Shown: piece by piece, positions 7,289 through 9,577 of the stretch | How the letters are laid out: each line of letters opens with the position of its first letter | Numbering within the stretch: position 1 is the first letter of the stretch | Assembly (NCBI GenBank): GCA_963602445.1 | Contig: CAVCIY010000024.1 | Coordinates: 1 to 9,577, forward strand | Source: Alangreenwoodia sp963602445 | GTDB lineage: Bacteria > Bacillota > Clostridia > Peptostreptococcales > Anaerovoracaceae | Direction of reading: 5' to 3' | Length of the DNA stretch: 9,577 nt | Translations under genes and position numbers: made by a program | The notes under the pieces: generated by a model | The model's database searches: none | What the model was told of the DNA's origin: nothing | The model's input: the letters and a program-made list of their open reading frames with translations, nothing else

Positions 7289-7682
7289 GCTTTTCCTCGA
7301 GAATTGAGGCAGCGTCTTCAACGCAGCCCGAACAGCTTCTGAGCTTTGGACGGTCAGGTCCGCCAAGCAGATCTTTGCAGATGATCGAAGAATTCTTATC
7401 GATAAATGCCTGCTGAAGCTCTCTCATCAAAGCATAAGTCTTTTTCTTGGTTGCGGGCGCTTCCAGATTGCCGTCGCTTGAGAGCGTGCTTGCGGCCGCA
7501 AGCATGCCGGAAACAGCGCCGCATACCTGATTTGAACCCATTCCGAATCCAAAGCCTTCGCTCATCTTGAATAATTCAGTTTCGTCAATGCCGATAACAT
7601 CGGCAAATGCGCAGGCGACAGCCTGTGCGCAGTTGTAACCGCTGCTGTGCTTCATCACAGCATCATCAGCTCTTTTTCCCAT
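7275..7682 (-). CDS. C-GCAxxG-C-C family protein (putative redox protein)
   Basis: A 135-residue soluble protein without signal peptide or membrane helix. It matches the C-GCAxxG-C-C family by cysteine spacing and surroundings: Cys18 in GYNCAQAV, Cys54 in VCGAVSGM after a Gly-rich FGFGMG segment, then Cys102 and the pair Cys117/Cys120 (SCSGC). The family is widespread in anaerobes and is thought to be redox or metal related, but no reaction is firmly known, so I give none. The ATG is well supported by AGGAGG at 7690-7695, seven bases upstream. It is the first gene of a unit with cardiolipin synthase, overlapping it by 14 nt. Its leader carries the 26-bp repeat array. Confidence 0.88.
   Translation of the reverse strand: MGKRADDAVMKHSSGYNCAQAVACAFADVIGIDETELFKMSEGFGFGMGSNQVCGAVSGMLAAASTLSSDGNLEAPATKKKTYALMRELQQAFIDKNSSIICKDLLGGPDRPKLRSCSGCVEDAASILEEKLDLL
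7295..7298 (-). promoter_or_regulatory. Ribosome binding site that decides the cardiolipin synthase start
   Basis: GAGGAAAAGC directly precedes TTG (7286-7288) on the minus strand, giving GAGG with a six-base spacer. It lies inside the last codons of the C-GCAxxG-C-C gene. This favours the internal TTG over the upstream TTG at 7366, which is preceded only by AAAGATCTGC. Confidence 0.65.
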
Positions 7683-7725
7683 AGTTAAACCTCCTATAAA
7701 TCATGACAAATAAAAACATGTTCTA

Positions 7726-7841
7726 TCGCGGCCTTCCGCCTGCAGATACAGTCGCGGCCTTCCGCCTGCAGATACAGTCGCGGTCTTTCGCCTGCAGCCG
7801 CAGCCACTGCCTTCCGCTCGCAGCCACAGTTGCGGCCGCGG
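7726..7841. repeat. 26-bp tandem repeat, four copies plus a partial fifth
   Basis: Units start at 7726, 7752, 7778 and 7804, with a decayed fifth from 7830. The first two are identical; the third and fourth differ at several positions. Each complete unit contains GCGG-CCTT-CCGC, able to form a short hairpin (7728-7739 in unit 1), then CTGCAG. The array is GC-rich in AT-rich surroundings and would be transcribed in the leader of the C-GCAxxG-C-C gene if the predicted promoter at 7920-7948 is used. Copies are directly adjacent without unique spacers. Confidence 0.9.
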
Positions 7842-7919
7842 CATTTCTCTGCGGAAAATGCGTGTTTTTCATTTGTAAAATTGGCATTGTTGATTAGAAT
7901 GTTTTTGCCTATCGGACTC

Positions 7920-7948
7920 ATTATATATTTTTTCACTTGAAAAAACAA
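7920..7948 (-). promoter_or_regulatory. Predicted promoter of the C-GCAxxG-C-C / cls unit
   Basis: On the minus strand TATAAT (7920-7925) lies 17 bp downstream of TTGTTT (7943-7948, three of six matches). It implies a leader of roughly 230 bases that includes the whole 26-bp repeat array. Confidence 0.5.
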
Positions 7949-8040
7949 GAAAGTATTGTTTGCACAATGCGTTCCGTTAATATGAAAATGCTGCCCGGAA
8001 ATTATGATATGCAAAACAATTATAAGCATACATAAAAAAC

Positions 8041-8069
8041 GTTTATTTTTCCGTCACGTGTGCTATAAT
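8041..8069 (+). promoter_or_regulatory. Predicted extended -10 promoter of the CoA-transferase gene
   Basis: TGC-TATAAT (8061-8069) is a perfect -10 box with the TGN extension. The matching -35 region (around 8041-8046, GTTTAT) is weak, as is usual for extended -10 promoters. Transcription would start near 8076, about 65 bases before the ATG. The palindrome CACGTG (8055-8060) sits in the spacer; I cannot assign it a role. Confidence 0.65.
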
Positions 8070-8141
8070 GAAGTTGTCAATTTAAGTTATTAGAAAAATG
8101 TAAAGTTGGGAAAGGTGTAAAAAGTAAAAAGGAGAATAAAA

Positions 8142-9518
8142 ATGAGAGGCAACAGACGGGCATTTTACAAGGCATCCGAGATTAAGGAAGCATACAGAAA
8201 AAAGCTGATCACATCTGATGAAGCTGCCGGCATGCTGAAGTCAGGTCAGAGGGTTCATATAGGAACATTCGGCGATATAGCAAGAGAGTTTGAGGCAGCA
8301 CTTGCGAAGCGCAAGGACGAGCTGGAAAATATTATTATCTACTCATCATTATGGAGCTATGATGATACTTATGAGACAAACAAGGTTGACCCGACGGGTG
8401 AGGTATTTAAGATTTGCTCTACGCACATGAGCCAGAAGGACAGAAGAGTAAAGACAGCGGGGCATTGCTGGTACGTACCTATTTTATATAATGACAATAT
8501 CCAGATGTGGACTCAGGATGCATCTGAGAAGGTTGATATGGCCGTAATAATGGTCGGTCCGATGGACTCATGCGGCAATTTTAATCTTGGTATCACAGTC
8601 GGTGAAATCAAAGGTGTCATCCAAGCTGCCGACATCGTAATTCTCGAGGTCAACGAAAATATGCCAAGATGCAACGGAATGGAAAATTACATCAATATTT
8701 CAGAGGTTGATTATATCACAGAAAGCAGCAATTATCCTATCGCAGAGCTTCCTGTAAGAGAAGCCGGCGGCGCTGACGCAAAGATTGCAGAGCTTATCAT
8801 GCCTCTTATCGAAGACGGAACATGCCTGCAGCTCGGAGTAGGCGCAATGCCGAATCACCTCGGAAAGCTCCTCGCAAAGTCTGATATTACAGACCTCAGC
8901 GTACATACTGAGATGCTCGTAGACGCATTTGTGGATCTTTATGAAGAGGGTAAGATTACGGGAAACAAGAATATACTCCCGGGCAAGATGGTATACACAT
9001 TTGCTCTCGGAAGCAAGAAGCTCTATGACTTTCTGGACAACAACCAGGCATGCGTGGGCGCGCCTGTAAATTTCGTAAACAATCCTGAAATTATCCGCCA
9101 AAATGACAAGGTTGTTTCCATCAATGCAGCATTACAGATTGATATCTACGGACAGGTAAGCTCCGAATCTATCGGAACAAATCACATCAGCGGTCAGGGC
9201 GGACAGATGAATTTCGTTGAGGGTGCATACCATTCGAAGGGCGGAAAGAGCTTTATCTGCACAGCATCCACAAAGACAAAGGACGGAAAGACAGAATCAC
9301 TCATCGTACCTGTTCTTCCACCGGGCGGCATCGTAAGCTGTCCTCGCTATGCACCTCAGTATATCGTTACCGAGTACGGAATAGCAATGCTCAAGGGCCT
9401 TTCCACATGGGAAAGAGCCGAGGCACTTATCAATATCGCTCATCCTGATTACAGAGAAGATCTTATAAAGCAGGCAGAGCATCAGGGAATTTGGTGCAAT
9501 ACAAGCAAGCTTATCTAA
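8142..9518 (+). CDS. Acetyl-CoA hydrolase/transferase family protein, probable butyryl-CoA:acetate or 4-hydroxybutyrate CoA-transferase
   Basis: A 458-residue cytosolic enzyme predicted to move CoA between an acyl-CoA and acetate or a related acid, a final step of anaerobic fermentation. Supporting motifs: TSDEAAGMLKSGQRVHIG near the N-terminus, VNENMPRCNG (169-178), LGVGAMPN (231-238), VHTEM with the likely catalytic Glu257, SINAALQIDIYGQVSSESIG (326-345), the GQGGQMNFVEGA glycine loop (351-362), SKGGKSF, VTEYG (409-413) and LINIAHPDYRE near the end. Length fits the family (about 440-460). The first 10-12 residues look like a short extension, but the ATG is well supported by AGGAGA at 8130-8135. 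I recall both Roseburia-type butyryl-CoA transferase and clostridial 4-hydroxybutyrate transferase as similar, and cannot separate them by eye. It is transcribed divergently from its neighbour. Confidence 0.92.
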   Translation: MRGNRRAFYKASEIKEAYRKKLITSDEAAGMLKSGQRVHIGTFGDIAREFEAALAKRKDELENIIIYSSLWSYDDTYETNKVDPTGEVFKICSTHMSQKDRRVKTAGHCWYVPILYNDNIQMWTQDASEKVDMAVIMVGPMDSCGNFNLGITVGEIKGVIQAADIVILEVNENMPRCNGMENYINISEVDYITESSNYPIAELPVREAGGADAKIAELIMPLIEDGTCLQLGVGAMPNHLGKLLAKSDITDLSVHTEMLVDAFVDLYEEGKITGNKNILPGKMVYTFALGSKKLYDFLDNNQACVGAPVNFVNNPEIIRQNDKVVSINAALQIDIYGQVSSESIGTNHISGQGGQMNFVEGAYHSKGGKSFICTASTKTKDGKTESLIVPVLPPGGIVSCPRYAPQYIVTEYGIAMLKGLSTWERAEALINIAHPDYREDLIKQAEHQGIWCNTSKLI

Positions 9519-9577
9519 AGCTTATATAAAAGCTTGCCCAAAGCTAGTTTAAGGCGCTCGCGAGGAGTGTAAGCAAG
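9519..9577 (+). other. Region after the CoA-transferase, with possible start of a further element
   Basis: AAGCTT recurs at 9507, 9518 and 9530, with AAGCTA at 9541, spaced 11-12 bp and beginning inside the last codons. CTTGC (9533-9537) could pair with GCAAG (9573-9577) at the window edge, so a terminator may be cut off. GAGGAG at 9562-9567 resembles a ribosome site for a gene starting outside the window. Neither can be settled here. Confidence 0.3.

Larger units (their letters stand above)
7683..8141. other. Divergent intergenic region
   Basis: This 459-bp gap separates the minus-strand C-GCAxxG-C-C gene from the plus-strand CoA-transferase. It holds, from left to right, the AGGAGG ribosome site of the minus gene, the 26-bp tandem repeats, a predicted minus-strand promoter (7920-7948), AT-rich DNA, and a plus-strand promoter with ribosome site. 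Open frames across it lack ribosome sites and read through the repeats, so I see no gene. Confidence 0.7.

Noticed and set aside
7694..8029. Minus-strand 111-residue frame in the divergent intergenic region
   Set aside because: It reads through the 26-bp repeats and the predicted promoter, has no ribosome site, and its translation looks like translated non-coding DNA.
8700..9101. Minus-strand 133-residue frame
   Set aside because: Antisense to the conserved core of the CoA-transferase, which contains the likely catalytic Glu; no supporting ribosome site.

Overview
The window looks like chromosomal DNA of an anaerobic Clostridia bacterium, probably Lachnospiraceae. This rests on protein character, not on a database search: a paired ABC exporter with an enlarged first extracytoplasmic loop, a C-GCAxxG-C-C redox-type protein, a two-HKD cardiolipin synthase, and an acetyl-CoA hydrolase/transferase-family enzyme of the kind that ends butyrate or 4-hydroxybutyrate fermentation. 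Shine-Dalgarno sites are strong and the intergenic DNA is AT-rich.

Layout: everything from position 75 to 7682 is on the minus strand, and the CoA-transferase (8142-9518) is on the plus strand. Read in the direction of minus-strand transcription, the first unit has a promoter near 7920-7948, then a long leader holding four copies of a 26-bp repeat, then the C-GCAxxG-C-C gene (7275-7682). This gene overlaps a cardiolipin synthase by 14 nt if the latter starts at a TTG with a good ribosome binding site (7288). A clear intrinsic terminator (5434-5476) closes the unit. The second unit is a MarR-family regulator (4594-5250) with its own promoter overlapped by palindromes (5341-5390), a 344-bp gap with eight 21-bp tandem repeats (4231-4398), and two ABC half-transporters joined by a TAATG overlap (1928-4249 and 75-1928).

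How the genes work together: the MarR protein is probably a local repressor that senses a small molecule and controls itself and the exporter. The two ABC proteins form a TM287/TM288-type heterodimer with one normal and one degenerate ATP site; the key residues in both chains agree. Cardiolipin synthase is a membrane-lipid enzyme whose translation appears coupled to the small cysteine protein. The CoA-transferase is a separate plus-strand metabolic gene with an extended -10 promoter.

I see no phage, insertion sequence, CRISPR array, toxin-antitoxin pair or defence system. The less ordinary material is two unrelated GC-rich minisatellites placed between promoter or regulator and target gene, acidic low-complexity additions to the MarR protein and cardiolipin synthase, unresolved starts of two genes, and the regulatory palindromes.
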